Of a stretch of DNA of 64,000 bases, positions 7,205 to 16,525 are shown in pieces; position 1 is the first letter of the stretch; every line of letters begins with the position of its first letter. The stretch is from the NCBI GenBank assembly GCA_963759095.1, contig CAVWYF010000022.1:81234-145233 (forward strand), in the 5' to 3' direction. Source of the DNA: Anderseniella sp963759095 (lineage in GTDB: Bacteria; Pseudomonadota; Alphaproteobacteria; Rhizobiales; Aestuariivirgaceae). Below the pieces are notes generated by a model, which saw only the letters and a list, made by a program, of their open reading frames with translations, was not told where the DNA came from and made no database searches. A program made the translations under genes and the position numbers.

Positions 7205-9637
7205 TTAAGACCTCATGTGTGAAGCATCGGCATCAAACAGTGGGTCTTTCTGCGGGCTAGCCTTGTAGTTTTGGCCGAGAATTTCAATGTCAAATCCATC
7301 TGTTTCACCGGCAACATCCGTCGGCACAAAACCGATAGCTACGGACTGGCCTGCCGCGTGGGCGTAACCCCCCGAGGTGATCCAGCCGACGCACTTGTCA
7401 TTGTGATAGATGGGTTCGTCACCGATGACGTCGACTTCATTGCCGTGCACGGTGAACACGGTCATGGCGCGCTCGCCACCGGTTTCCTTTTCCTTTGCCG
7501 CCGCGTCACGGCCAATGAAGTCGTTCTTCGATAATGCGACGAAACGGCCAAGACCGGCTTCGAACGGGCCGTAGATCGGGCGGTATTCGCGTGCCCATGT
7601 TCCCCAGTTCTTCTCCAGACGAAGTGACAGCAGTGCCCGGCCGCCGACCGGCTTGATATTGAACTCTTCACCTGCCTCCATGATCATGGTGTGCAGCGTG
7701 GTGAGGTATTCCGCCGCGACCCAGATTTCGTAGCCCAGGTCACCTGTAAAGCTGACGCGGGCCAGCTTTGCAGGCACCAGCCCCAGATCCACTTCGCGGA
7801 ATGACATGAAGGGCAGGGCGCTGGTAGACACATCGGTGTTGGTGAGTTTTGCCAGCAGCTTCTGCGAGTTTGGTCCGGCGATGGACAGACCGCACATTTC
7901 CAGCCCGAAGGCATGCACCTTGACCGAACCGTCATCGGGCAGGTGCTGTTCGAACCAGCGCATATGATAGTTTTCCGCCGCACCCGACCCGAATATGTAG
8001 AAGCGCTCGTCATCGGCCTTGGCGAGGGAGAAGTCACCGATCAGCTTGCCGTCTTCCTTCAGCATCGGGGCGAGCGTCATGCGACCTTTGACGGGCACCT
8101 TGTTGGCGAGCATGTGTGACAGCCAGCCTTCGGCGCCGGAACCGGTGATCTCGTATTTGGCATAGCCGGAGATTTCCAGAACACCGACGGAATTGCGCAC
8201 CGCGCGGCATTCATCTCCAACGATATCAAAGGCTTCGGAGCGCCGGAAGGTAACGGCTTCTTCCGCCTTTTTGCCTTCCGGGGCAAACCACAAGGCGCTT
8301 TCGACACCATAGGAGACGCCGAAGAAAGCGCCCATCGCCTTGAACCGGTCATACAAGGGCGTGGTGCGCAGCGGCCGGGCAGCGGGAAGTTCCTCATTCG
8401 GGAACATGATGCGGAACCGGCGGCCATAGTTTTCACGCACCTTGGCATTGGTGTAGGCCATGTTGGCATATGACCCGTAGCGCGCAATATCCATGGCCCA
8501 TACGTCGAAGCCGGGATCAGCGTCCACGATCCAGTTGCTCAGTGCCAGGCCGACGCCGCCACCCTGGCTGAAACCGGCCATGACACCGCACGCCACCCAG
8601 TAATTCTGCAGGCCCCGGATCGGGCCGATCAGCGGATTGCCGTCAGGCCCGAAGGCGAACGGGCCATTGATGATGTTCTTGATACCGGCAGACTGGAAGG
8701 CGGGATGATGGGTGAAACCTCGCTCCAGATTGTCGGCAATCTGGTCCAGGTCCGGCGGCAGCAGTTCGGTGGAGAAATCCCACGGTGCTTCGGTTGGTGA
8801 CCATGGAATGCCATTGGGCTCATAGGTGCCCATCAGCATGCCCTTGCCTTCCTGGCGCATGTAGATTTCGCCGTCGAAATCGATGGCATGCACGATCTCC
8901 TTGCCGTCATTGGCATTGTTGTAGGCAACAACTTCTTCCATCTCTTCGGTGATGAGATATTGGTGCGCCATGCACAAAACCGGCAACTCAAGGCCTGCCA
9001 TGCGGCCCACTTCGCGGCCCCACAGGCCCCCGGCATTGACCAGGTGTTCGCAGGTAACGGTGCCTTTTTCGGTGACCACGGACCAGGTACCGTCCGGCAA
9101 CTGGTTGGTTTCCAGCACCCGGTTCTGGCGTACGATCTCAGCCCCGTTGACGCGCGCTGCCTTGGCATAGGCGTGTGTGGTCCCTGAAGGGTCAAGATGG
9201 CCTTCAAGCGGATGCCACATGGCACCGACGAACTGGTCCTTGTCCATCAGCGGGAAATGTTCCGCCGCTTCTTCAACCGATATCATGCGGGTGTCCACGC
9301 CGAGATACTTGTTGCGGGCATGGGCCATTTTCAGCCAGTCGAAACGGTCCTTGTTGGACACCAGCATGACACCGCCGGTGACATGGCACCCGGTCGACTG
9401 CCCGGATACCTCTTCAATCTCCTTGTAGAGGTTGATGGTGTATTCCTGCAGCTTGGCCACGTTGGGATCGCCGTTGAGCGTATGAAACCCGCCGGCCGCA
9501 TGCCATGTCGAGCCCGAAGTCAGTTCATCGCGTTCGATCAGCAGAATATCCGACCATCCCTTTTTCGTCAGATGATACAGAATTGAACAGCCGACAACGC
9601 CGCCGCCGATGACAATTGCGCGATAATGCGATTTCAT
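7205..9637 (-). CDS. FAD-dependent oxidoreductase / GcvT fusion, paralogue of the next gene
   Basis: An 810-residue protein with the same layout as its downstream neighbour: GGGVVG at 11-16, GSTWHAAGG with H46, a GPDGNPLIGP FAD-domain segment, and a C-terminal GcvT domain from about 435. The reading frame extends 15 codons upstream. The ATG at 9637 is preferred because it matches the paralogue's MKSHYRAIVIGGG start and has AAGGA about 9 bases ahead. It is the first gene of the operon that runs through the second paralogue and the enolase-superfamily enzyme to dddP. Two diverged copies suggest successive demethylations or two substrates rather than recent amplification. Confidence 0.8.
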   Translation of the reverse strand: MKSHYRAIVIGGGVVGCSILYHLTKKGWSDILLIERDELTSGSTWHAAGGFHTLNGDPNVAKLQEYTINLYKEIEEVSGQSTGCHVTGGVMLVSNKDRFDWLKMAHARNKYLGVDTRMISVEEAAEHFPLMDKDQFVGAMWHPLEGHLDPSGTTHAYAKAARVNGAEIVRQNRVLETNQLPDGTWSVVTEKGTVTCEHLVNAGGLWGREVGRMAGLELPVLCMAHQYLITEEMEEVVAYNNANDGKEIVHAIDFDGEIYMRQEGKGMLMGTYEPNGIPWSPTEAPWDFSTELLPPDLDQIADNLERGFTHHPAFQSAGIKNIINGPFAFGPDGNPLIGPIRGLQNYWVACGVMAGFSQGGGVGLALSNWIVDADPGFDVWAMDIARYGSYANMAYTNAKVRENYGRRFRIMFPNEELPAARPLRTTPLYDRFKAMGAFFGVSYGVESALWFAPEGKKAEEAVTFRRSEAFDIVGDECRAVRNSVGVLEISGYAKYEITGSGAEGWLSHMLANKVPVKGRMTLAPMLKEDGKLIGDFSLAKADDERFYIFGSGAAENYHMRWFEQHLPDDGSVKVHAFGLEMCGLSIAGPNSQKLLAKLTNTDVSTSALPFMSFREVDLGLVPAKLARVSFTGDLGYEIWVAAEYLTTLHTMIMEAGEEFNIKPVGGRALLSLRLEKNWGTWAREYRPIYGPFEAGLGRFVALSKNDFIGRDAAAKEKETGGERAMTVFTVHGNEVDVIGDEPIYHNDKCVGWITSGGYAHAAGQSVAIGFVPTDVAGETDGFDIEILGQNYKASPQKDPLFDADASHMRS

Positions 9638-9738
9638 GACCCATGTCCTTGATGAAAATAATCCATGCAGCGATGCAATCACTTAGCGGTAAGCCAAGTC
9701 ATGCCTGCAAGCGACAACGGGTTTCGGAACATGGCCCT

Positions 9739-10452
9739 GTGAGACAGTTTTTTGGCGCATTGACAGCAGTGCTGATGGTGCTGACCAATGCTGCAACGCA
9801 CTCAGCCGCAGCCAGTGAGGAAGTTGATCTTGAACTGGTGCTCGCGGTGGATGCATCGGGCAGTGTCGATGATGCAGAGTACAGATTGCAGTTGTCGGGA
9901 ATTGCCACCGCCTTGCGTGATCCTGCCGTTCTGCGGGCTATCACAGCAGGCCCACACAAGCGTATCGCATTGAACGTATTGATATGGGCAGAAGCCCGGC
10001 GGCCAAAAGACGAAACCGGCTGGTTTATTCTGGCAAGCAAGGCAGAAGTGGACCGGGTGGCGGCCATGATCGCCGCCATGCCGCGCAATCAGGTCGGCGG
10101 CACCGGCATTGGTGACGGCGTTGCCCATGCCATCAGGTCGATTGACGACAACGCAATCCTCTCTGACCGGCGCGTCGTGGATGTCTCGGGTGACGGCCGC
10201 GAGACACCGCCGCGTCAGTATTCAACCATTCTCAGTGAGGCACGCTCCATGGCGATCGCCCGCAATGTCACCCTGAACGGCCTGGCTATCCTGAATGAAG
10301 ACAAGGAACTGGATGACTATTATCGCGCGCGGCTGGCCGTTGGCGACGGCAATTTCGTGGAAGTGGCTCAAGACTACGATGACTTCGCCCGCGCCATGCG
10401 CCGCAAGCTGCTGCGCGAGATAGATCCTGATCCGATTGTCGGACTGCGATGA
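9739..10452 (+). CDS. DUF1194 von Willebrand factor A-like exported protein
   Basis: A VWA-fold protein with a metal-ion-dependent adhesion motif, DASGS, followed by VDDAEY near residue 40, and a later VVDVSGDG segment. The frame is open from 9643, but the GTG at 9739 is the better start because it gives a clean signal peptide (VRQFFGALTAVLMVLTNAA, cut after HSAAA). The 9643 start would lie 6 bases from the divergent oxidoreductase gene. The mature protein (about 213 residues) is probably periplasmic. It is divergent from the FAD-GcvT operon and followed 16 bases later by a DUF1801 gene. The family's role is unknown. Confidence 0.75.
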   Translation: MRQFFGALTAVLMVLTNAATHSAAASEEVDLELVLAVDASGSVDDAEYRLQLSGIATALRDPAVLRAITAGPHKRIALNVLIWAEARRPKDETGWFILASKAEVDRVAAMIAAMPRNQVGGTGIGDGVAHAIRSIDDNAILSDRRVVDVSGDGRETPPRQYSTILSEARSMAIARNVTLNGLAILNEDKELDDYYRARLAVGDGNFVEVAQDYDDFARAMRRKLLREIDPDPIVGLR

Positions 10453-10468
10453 GGAGAGGAGACCGGGT

Positions 10469-10903
10469 ATGAAGTTGCAAGCCACGTCAGGCCGGGAGTT
10501 CCGAGATCGAAAAGTCCGACAGGTGTTCGAGACCTATGACAAACCTGTGCGCGAGCGATTGCTCGAACTCAGGGAGATGATCATCGATGAAGCAGGTAGT
10601 CATCCCGAGATTGGTGAATTGCTGGAAACCCTGAAATGGGGACAGCCGAGTTACCTGCCTGTAAAACCGCGTATCGGAACCACAATACGCATTGGTAGTC
10701 ATCCGGCTAAAGCCGGCAAGGTTGGCCTCTATTTCAATTGTAACTCGTCACTGGCGGATGACTATCAGCAGTTGTACCCCGGTATTTTCGAATATGAGGG
10801 TCGTCGCGCGATTCTGATTGGCCTGGACGGGCCGGTTCGCGAACAAGCATTGCGCCACTGCATCGCGCTCGCCCTTACCTATCACCTGAACAAGAAACGG
10901 TAA
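10469..10903 (+). CDS. DUF1801 (YdhG-like) protein
   Basis: A 144-residue protein of the DUF1801 fold. It has an N-terminal helix pair (VRQVFETYDKPVRERLLELR), the LKWGQPSYL segment typical of the family, and a C-terminal region ending in LALTYHLNKKR. The ATG at 10469 is chosen because GAGGAGAGGAGACC stands directly before it; an upstream start at 10436 would overlap the previous gene. Cytoplasmic. Members are sometimes linked to iron handling, but no function is firm. Probably co-transcribed with the DUF1194 gene. Confidence 0.75.
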   Translation: MKLQATSGREFRDRKVRQVFETYDKPVRERLLELREMIIDEAGSHPEIGELLETLKWGQPSYLPVKPRIGTTIRIGSHPAKAGKVGLYFNCNSSLADDYQQLYPGIFEYEGRRAILIGLDGPVREQALRHCIALALTYHLNKKR

Positions 10904-10928
10904 GACAGGTTCAGTTTACTGTTTCAGC

Positions 10929-13436
10929 TTATTTGCTCGCCAGTCCCTTGGCCTGCTTGACCCAGTCATCGCGCTCGATGCGTCCCTTGAACGACAGCTC
11001 ATCATCGACGATTGCGATGTCGGTTTTTTTCCAGCTTGCGATCTGGTCGAAATGCCAGAACCCCAACTTGTTGAGGGTTTGCTCCAGCTTGGGCCCAACG
11101 CCTGATATCAGTTTCAGATCATCGGCCTTGCCGCGGGCTTTCTTGAGCCGTTCAGGGCCGGCTTTACGGGCGGCAGGTTTTTTCGCAGCGGGCTTCTTTG
11201 CCGCTGCTTTCTTTGCTGCCGGTTTCCTGGCTGCGGCCTTTTTCGCTGCCGGCTTGGCCTTCGCCGCCGTGCCCGGCACGGTTGCGATAGAGGCAGCTGC
11301 CAGTGCCGCCTTGGCGCGTCCCGGGCTTTGGCTTGCCACTGACTTCTTCTTCTTGTCAGACGGCATCGCGATGACGGGTTCCATCGCCCTGAGGTCTTCT
11401 TCACTCAGATGGCACATGATCTTGTGACCATTGCCGAGATCCTTGACGTCCGGCAGGTCCGTTTCGCAGATCGAACCGATCTTGCGCGGACAGCGGGTCT
11501 GGAACGGACAACCCGATGGCGGGTTCATGGGCGACGGCAGTTCGCCTTCCAGCACGATATGCTTCTTGGTGATGGATGTATCGGCAATCGGCACGGCCGA
11601 CAGCAGAGCTTCCGTGTAAGGGTGATAGGGCGGTGAATAGATGTCGTCGGTGTTGCCTTGCTCCATGATCTGGCCGAGGTACATCACCACCACACGGTCT
11701 GCGAGATAGCGCACCACCGACAGGTCATGCGAGATAAACAGCATGGTTGTGCGCCGTTCACGCTGAATGTCTGTCAAAAGGCCGGTGACTGCGGCCTGCA
11801 CGGACACATCAAGTGCTGATACCGGTTCATCGGCGACCACAACCTGGGCTTCGCCGGCAAATGCGCGCGCGATGCCGACACGCTGTTTCTGGCCGCCCGA
11901 CAACTGGCGCGGACGGCGCTGGGCGAAGTCACGCGGCAGCTTCACCATATCCAGCAGCTTATAGGTTTTTTCCAGCGCTTCTTCCTTGGTTTTTGCCACG
12001 CCGAACATGCGCAGCACCCGGCTGATCTGACTGCCGACAGTGTGCGACGGATTGAGTGTTTCAAACGGGTTCTGGAAGATCATCTGCATCGAACCGACCA
12101 TCTGCGGCGTGCGTTTCTTGACCGGTATCTGGCCGATTTCGGTGCCATTTAGTATAACTTCGCCGCCGGTGGCGGTTTCAAGGCCCAGCATCACTTTGGC
12201 AAAGGTCGACTTTCCACAGCCGGACTCCCCCACGATTGCCACGGTTTCCGCTTCGCGGGCTTCAAAATCCAGCTTTTCATTCGCCTTTACGAACCTGGAA
12301 GCCTTGCCGGAAAACAGCGCCTTCAGCGACCGGTCGTGAACCTCGTAATACTTCTGCATGTTCTTTACCTGCAGAACGGTCTTGCCGAAGTTGACGGCAA
12401 CTCCTGTTTGGGCCTTTGGCTTGGCTGCTTCCCAGTCGATGCTCAGATATCGCTCGCAGCGGACCTGATGGCCGCGATGGGCGGCCACGTCCTGCATCGA
12501 CAAGGCTTTCACATTGCACACACCATCCTTGAAATGGTCACAGCGCGGGCCGAAATTACACCCCGTCGGGCGTTCATGTGGCAACGGCAACTGTCCCCGG
12601 ATCGGGACCAGGGGCCTTGAATACCGGTCAGCACCGGGCAGGGGGATGGAATTGAACAGGCCACGGGTATAGGGGTGGCGCATTTCGTTGAAGACCTGGT
12701 TGACCGTGCCGAATTCAACTGCCTCGCCGGAGTACATCACGGCAATCTTGTCGCAGGTTTCCAGGATCAGGCCCAGATTGTGCGAGATATAGATCATCGA
12801 CGTGCCAAAGCGCTTCGATATGTCCTTGATCAGTTCCACGACACCTGCCTCAACGGTCACGTCGAGCGCGGTGGTCGGTTCATCGAGCAGCAGCAATTGC
12901 GGCTTGGACAGCAGCGCCATGGCAATGACAACGCGCTGCTGCTGGCCGCCTGAAATCTGGTGCGGGAACGAATTCATCAGCCGTTCAGGGTCAGGCAGGC
13001 GCACCGCGTCCAGCATTTCGATGGATCGCTTGGAAGCCTCTTCGTCACTGATGCCTTCATGGTAGATCAGCACTTCGTTGAGCTGTTCGCGGATCAGCAT
13101 GGACGGGTTCAGGGACGCCATTGGCTCCTGATAAACCATCGAAATGCGCGATCCGCGAATGTCCCGCAGTTCTTCCTCTGACATGGTACGCATGTCGCGG
13201 CCCATGAACTTGATTTCGCCGCCGACAATGTCGCCGTTCTTGCCCATGTACTGCATGATGGCGAGCGCGACAGTGGACTTGCCACAGCCGCTTTCACCCA
13301 CAATGCCAACCGCCTCGCCGGGCATGACTTTGAGATTGAAGTCCACCACGGCGGGTATTTCACCGGCTCTCGTGTAATACGAGATCGAGACGTTGTTACA
13401 TTCCAGAACAGGCGTGTTCATGTCCGGTGCGGCCAT
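10929..13436 (-). CDS. Fused double ATPase of a dipeptide-type ABC transporter with histone-like tail and HhH domain
   Basis: An 835-residue fusion of DppD-like and DppF-like ATPases. ABC1: Walker A GESGCGKST (48-56), signature SGGQQQR (162-168), Walker B LLLDEPT. ABC2: Walker A about 403-411, signature LSGGQKQR (512-519), Walker B VVVADEPVSALD. Each is followed by the oligopeptide-transporter C-terminal Cys motif (CNFGPRC; CPFQTRC). After about residue 690 comes a Lys/Ala-rich tail built of AKKPAA-like repeats, to about 770. A terminal domain (771-835) contains LISGVGPKLEQTLNKLGF, a helix-hairpin-helix pattern also seen in alphaproteobacterial NuoE extensions and other proteins. It is 4 bases after the dppC-like gene. 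The tail is highly unusual for a transporter ATPase. Confidence 0.88.
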   Translation of the reverse strand: MAAPDMNTPVLECNNVSISYYTRAGEIPAVVDFNLKVMPGEAVGIVGESGCGKSTVALAIMQYMGKNGDIVGGEIKFMGRDMRTMSEEELRDIRGSRISMVYQEPMASLNPSMLIREQLNEVLIYHEGISDEEASKRSIEMLDAVRLPDPERLMNSFPHQISGGQQQRVVIAMALLSKPQLLLLDEPTTALDVTVEAGVVELIKDISKRFGTSMIYISHNLGLILETCDKIAVMYSGEAVEFGTVNQVFNEMRHPYTRGLFNSIPLPGADRYSRPLVPIRGQLPLPHERPTGCNFGPRCDHFKDGVCNVKALSMQDVAAHRGHQVRCERYLSIDWEAAKPKAQTGVAVNFGKTVLQVKNMQKYYEVHDRSLKALFSGKASRFVKANEKLDFEAREAETVAIVGESGCGKSTFAKVMLGLETATGGEVILNGTEIGQIPVKKRTPQMVGSMQMIFQNPFETLNPSHTVGSQISRVLRMFGVAKTKEEALEKTYKLLDMVKLPRDFAQRRPRQLSGGQKQRVGIARAFAGEAQVVVADEPVSALDVSVQAAVTGLLTDIQRERRTTMLFISHDLSVVRYLADRVVVMYLGQIMEQGNTDDIYSPPYHPYTEALLSAVPIADTSITKKHIVLEGELPSPMNPPSGCPFQTRCPRKIGSICETDLPDVKDLGNGHKIMCHLSEEDLRAMEPVIAMPSDKKKKSVASQSPGRAKAALAAASIATVPGTAAKAKPAAKKAAARKPAAKKAAAKKPAAKKPAARKAGPERLKKARGKADDLKLISGVGPKLEQTLNKLGFWHFDQIASWKKTDIAIVDDELSFKGRIERDDWVKQAKGLASK

Positions 13437-13440
13437 AGGA

Positions 13441-14397
13441 TCAATCCCTCAGCGAAATTTCACGCAAGCCATCGGCCAGCAAATTCAAACCCAGTACCAG
13501 CGAAGAGATCGCAAGGGCGGGCCACAGCATCATGTTCAGACCGTTATAGCCCCACTGGCGCCCGTCGGAGATCATCTTGCCCCAGTCGGGGTCCGGGGGC
13601 GGAAGGCCAAGCGACAGGAAGCCAAGCAGGGCGATGGTGATAATCACGTAGCCCAGGCGCAGGCAGGCATCCACGATCAGCGGCCCGCGCGCGTTTGGCA
13701 AAAGCTCCACCAGCATGATCCACAACGGACCTTCGCCGCGCACTTCGGCTGCAGCAATGTAGTCTCGGGTTTTCAGGTCCAGCACAATGCCGCGCACGAT
13801 ACGCGCGACCTGCGGTGCTGTTGAAAACGTGATGGCAACAATGATCAGGGCACCGGACACGATTGTCTTGTCCAGCCCCAGTGCCGTGTTCATCCAGACA
13901 CCAATATTCGAGTTCGGGCCGAATGCGGTCAGAATTACCAGCAGCAGAACGATCTGCGGAAACGACAACAGCACATTGCCGATAAACGAAATGATTTCAT
14001 CCCACCAGCCGCCGCGATAGCCCGCGGTTACGCCCATGATCATGCCGACCGAATAAGCCACGATAGTCGCCAGCGTCGACCAGAACAACACGACGCGGGA
14101 GCCGTGCAGCAGTCGCGCCAGCAGGTCGCGACCGCGATCATCGGTTCCCATCCAGTGCATCACACCGTTCTTGTCTTCGGTCAGCATGGGGAAATTGACG
14201 ACCCCGCGTGTCTGGGCAAGCGGATCCTGCAAGGGCAGCAGGTCAACGAAGATCGCAATTGACACCCAGAACACCACCAGGAACAGCCCGATCATGCCGA
14301 CCCAGCTTTCGCGCAACAGGCCAAGGGCTGCCAGGAAACGTGCGAACCCTGTCGCTGTATCAGGTGTATCGGTTTGTTCAGCTGTTGTATCTGACAT
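13441..14397 (-). CDS. DppC-like ABC permease
   Basis: A 318-residue inner-membrane permease of the dipeptide/oligopeptide/nickel ABC family. It has an N-terminal membrane helix after about 35 residues (GMIGLFLVVFWVSIAIFVDLL), a periplasmic loop, and the binding-protein-dependent transport domain with five further helices. The EAA-type loop is near AAAEVRGEGPLWIMLVELLPN. It starts MSDTTAEQTD with GAGGAAA 9 bases upstream. It is the middle gene of an operon: dppB-like, dppC-like, fused ATPase. No substrate-binding protein gene is next to them, so the cargo cannot be inferred. Confidence 0.85.
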   Translation of the reverse strand: MSDTTAEQTDTPDTATGFARFLAALGLLRESWVGMIGLFLVVFWVSIAIFVDLLPLQDPLAQTRGVVNFPMLTEDKNGVMHWMGTDDRGRDLLARLLHGSRVVLFWSTLATIVAYSVGMIMGVTAGYRGGWWDEIISFIGNVLLSFPQIVLLLVILTAFGPNSNIGVWMNTALGLDKTIVSGALIIVAITFSTAPQVARIVRGIVLDLKTRDYIAAAEVRGEGPLWIMLVELLPNARGPLIVDACLRLGYVIITIALLGFLSLGLPPPDPDWGKMISDGRQWGYNGLNMMLWPALAISSLVLGLNLLADGLREISLRD

Positions 14398-14409
14398 GGG
14401 TCTGTTTCC

Positions 14410-15351
14410 TCAGCTGAACCGGATGCGTGGGTTAAGCAACGTGTATCCAATGTCGGACACAAACTGCGAAAACACCGCGATGAACACTGCCACCATGGCG
14501 CAGGCCTCTATAACGAAGATATCGCCGAACAAGGCCGCCTCGTAGAGCAGCTTGCCGAAGCCTTTGTAGGAGAAGAACACCTCGGTCACGATAACGCCTG
14601 ACAGCAGATAGTTGAGCTGCAGGATCATCACCGTAAACGGTGCAATCAGCGCGTTGCGCAGACCGTGCCGCAGGATAACGCGCCTGTAGGGCAGGCCCTT
14701 CAGGATGGCAGTTCGCACATACTGCGATGTCATCACTTCCGCCATGGAGGCCCGGGTCATGCGGGTGTAATAGCCAAAATTGTAGATCACCAGCACCATC
14801 ACCGGCAGCACAAGCTGGTTGGCGTCAGCCCATGTCAGCCCGTTACTGAAGGGCGATGTTCCCGGCAATATATCCAGCCAGAAAACGAAAATGGCGACCA
14901 GGATGGTCGCGGATGCAAATTCCGGGACCGACGTGGTGATAACCGCCAGAACCGTGATGGCGCGGTCACGGGGAGATCCTTCGGCAATGCCGGAAAGAAC
15001 GCCGAGTACCAGGGCGATCGAAACTGTAATTGTGAACACCAGTCCGCCCAGTACGGCTGTGTTAAGCAAGTGATCCTTGAGCAGTTTGGAAACCGGTGTG
15101 GCGAACTGCACCGACTCGCCGAAATCGCCGCGCGCAGCGTTGAATATCCAGGTGAAATAGCGCTGGATGAACGGGGCATTATAACCGTTTTGCTCAAGCC
15201 ACAATAATCGCTGGTCCGGGGTTGAATATTGTCCAAGCACTTTGCCTGCAAGGCTGTATTTATCGGCTTCAAATGCTAGAAAGAGTAGCAGCGATACAGT
15301 CAGCATTATCAGTGCCATCTGTACCAATCGCTTGCCTGCCAATTGCAGCAT
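14410..15351 (-). CDS. DppB-like ABC permease
   Basis: A 313-residue permease when started at MLQLAGKRLVQMALIM, which gives the usual N-terminal helix of the DppB family. The frame is open for 43 codons more, but those encode no membrane or family-like sequence. GGTGGGAAGACAGAC precedes the chosen ATG. Six membrane helices are expected, with a large periplasmic loop after helix 1. The EAA loop lies near VRTAILKGLPYRRVILRHGLRNALI. It is the first gene of the transporter operon. An upstream binding protein is missing, since the next gene is divergent. Confidence 0.82.
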   Translation of the reverse strand: MLQLAGKRLVQMALIMLTVSLLLFLAFEADKYSLAGKVLGQYSTPDQRLLWLEQNGYNAPFIQRYFTWIFNAARGDFGESVQFATPVSKLLKDHLLNTAVLGGLVFTITVSIALVLGVLSGIAEGSPRDRAITVLAVITTSVPEFASATILVAIFVFWLDILPGTSPFSNGLTWADANQLVLPVMVLVIYNFGYYTRMTRASMAEVMTSQYVRTAILKGLPYRRVILRHGLRNALIAPFTVMILQLNYLLSGVIVTEVFFSYKGFGKLLYEAALFGDIFVIEACAMVAVFIAVFSQFVSDIGYTLLNPRIRFS

Positions 15352-15664
15352 ATGTCTGTCTTCCCACCCTGTTAAGCGCTGCTTGTCAGCGTCTTTCAGT
15401 TCCCCCGATGCTGTCGCACAGCATTGTAACTCCGACCGTAACAGCAGGCCGGACGCATCCGTAATGCTGTAAAGAGACACTTAATTGCCACCAAGCGCCG
15501 TAATTCCATTCAACCTTAACGCGTATTTCATCAACTGCAAGTCATTCCGGTTGCCCTTGTGCCACCTGCCGGGAAAACAGCAAGCGAGCTTTGTGGGTTT
15601 GACAATTAGCTGTTAGAACACAGAACTTGTTCGCTTGCCGGCCTGCCAGGACCATGGTGTTCCG

Positions 15665-16468
15665 ATGAATTTCGCCTCTCTGCCCATGTATGATCTGCCG
15701 GAACTTGCCACTGTGACCAGTGCGTGGTGGGCCGGTCTTGCATCGCATATGCAACGCGAAGGAATTGCCGATGTGCCCGAGGTCTGTGCAACGCCAAAGG
15801 ATTTTGAACGGCACTGGTGTGCCCCTAATCTTTTGTTCTCACAGACCTGTGGCTATCCGCTGACACACCAGTTGAACGGCAAAGTGCAGCTTCTGGGCCT
15901 GCCGGTTTATGCCTGCAAGGGATGTGATCGCGACGGGTTCTATTCATCGATGATTGTGGTGCCGGCGTCTTCAAACCTGTTTTCACTGGCAGACTGCAGA
16001 AGTGCGCGGGCGGTTTATAACACTGACGACAGCATGTCGGGGCTGCTGGCCCTGCGCGCTGTCGCAGCAAGTCACTACACTCATGCTGACCCGTTTTTCA
16101 GGTCTCTGTCGCGTTCGGGCGGACATCGCCGTTCGCTGCAGTCGGTCGCCGACGGCAAGGCAGATGTTGCCTGCATCGACGCAGTGACATTCGCCCTGCT
16201 GTCGAGAGTTGAGCCGGAACTGGTCGCGCGCGTCAGGGTGCTGGGGCAGAGCCCCAAAGTACCCGGGCTTCCCTACATAACGTCACTGACGGCAAGTGCC
16301 GAAACGGTAGAGCGATTGCGCACTGCCCTTCGCCATGCAATGGCCGATCCTGCGCTGGGTGATGTTCGCGCAGAATTGCTGTTGTCAGGCATTACATTTC
16401 CCGATCCGGCCCATTACAACGTCATCTTCGACCTCGAAGCAGCGGCAAGCCGGCTGACCCTGGCGTGA
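15665..16468 (+). CDS. PhnD-like phosphate/phosphonate-binding domain protein
   Basis: A 267-residue protein that fits the PhnD/SsuA/transferrin-like periplasmic-binding fold: MNFASLPMYDLPELATVTS at the N-terminus, the Cys-rich TCGYPLTHQLNGK segment, a VYNTDDSMSGLLALR ligand loop and a DGKADVACIDAVTFALL segment near 170. It has no signal peptide, which is usual for this stand-alone subgroup, so it may be cytoplasmic rather than part of a transporter. The ATG at 15665 is preferred over a TTG 30 bases upstream. It is divergent from the dipeptide ABC operon and upstream of a GST. Ligand unknown. Confidence 0.7.
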   Translation: MNFASLPMYDLPELATVTSAWWAGLASHMQREGIADVPEVCATPKDFERHWCAPNLLFSQTCGYPLTHQLNGKVQLLGLPVYACKGCDRDGFYSSMIVVPASSNLFSLADCRSARAVYNTDDSMSGLLALRAVAASHYTHADPFFRSLSRSGGHRRSLQSVADGKADVACIDAVTFALLSRVEPELVARVRVLGQSPKVPGLPYITSLTASAETVERLRTALRHAMADPALGDVRAELLLSGITFPDPAHYNVIFDLEAAASRLTLA

Positions 16469-16525
16469 CCAATCGCAGCGCATCTCTTTCCTGTTTTGAA
16501 AACCCCCAAGGAGACTACGACTAAA

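Noticed and set aside
9643..9738. Earlier start for the DUF1194 protein
   Set aside because: It adds 32 residues ahead of a clean signal peptide and would leave only 5 bases to the divergent gene, so the GTG at 9739 is preferred.
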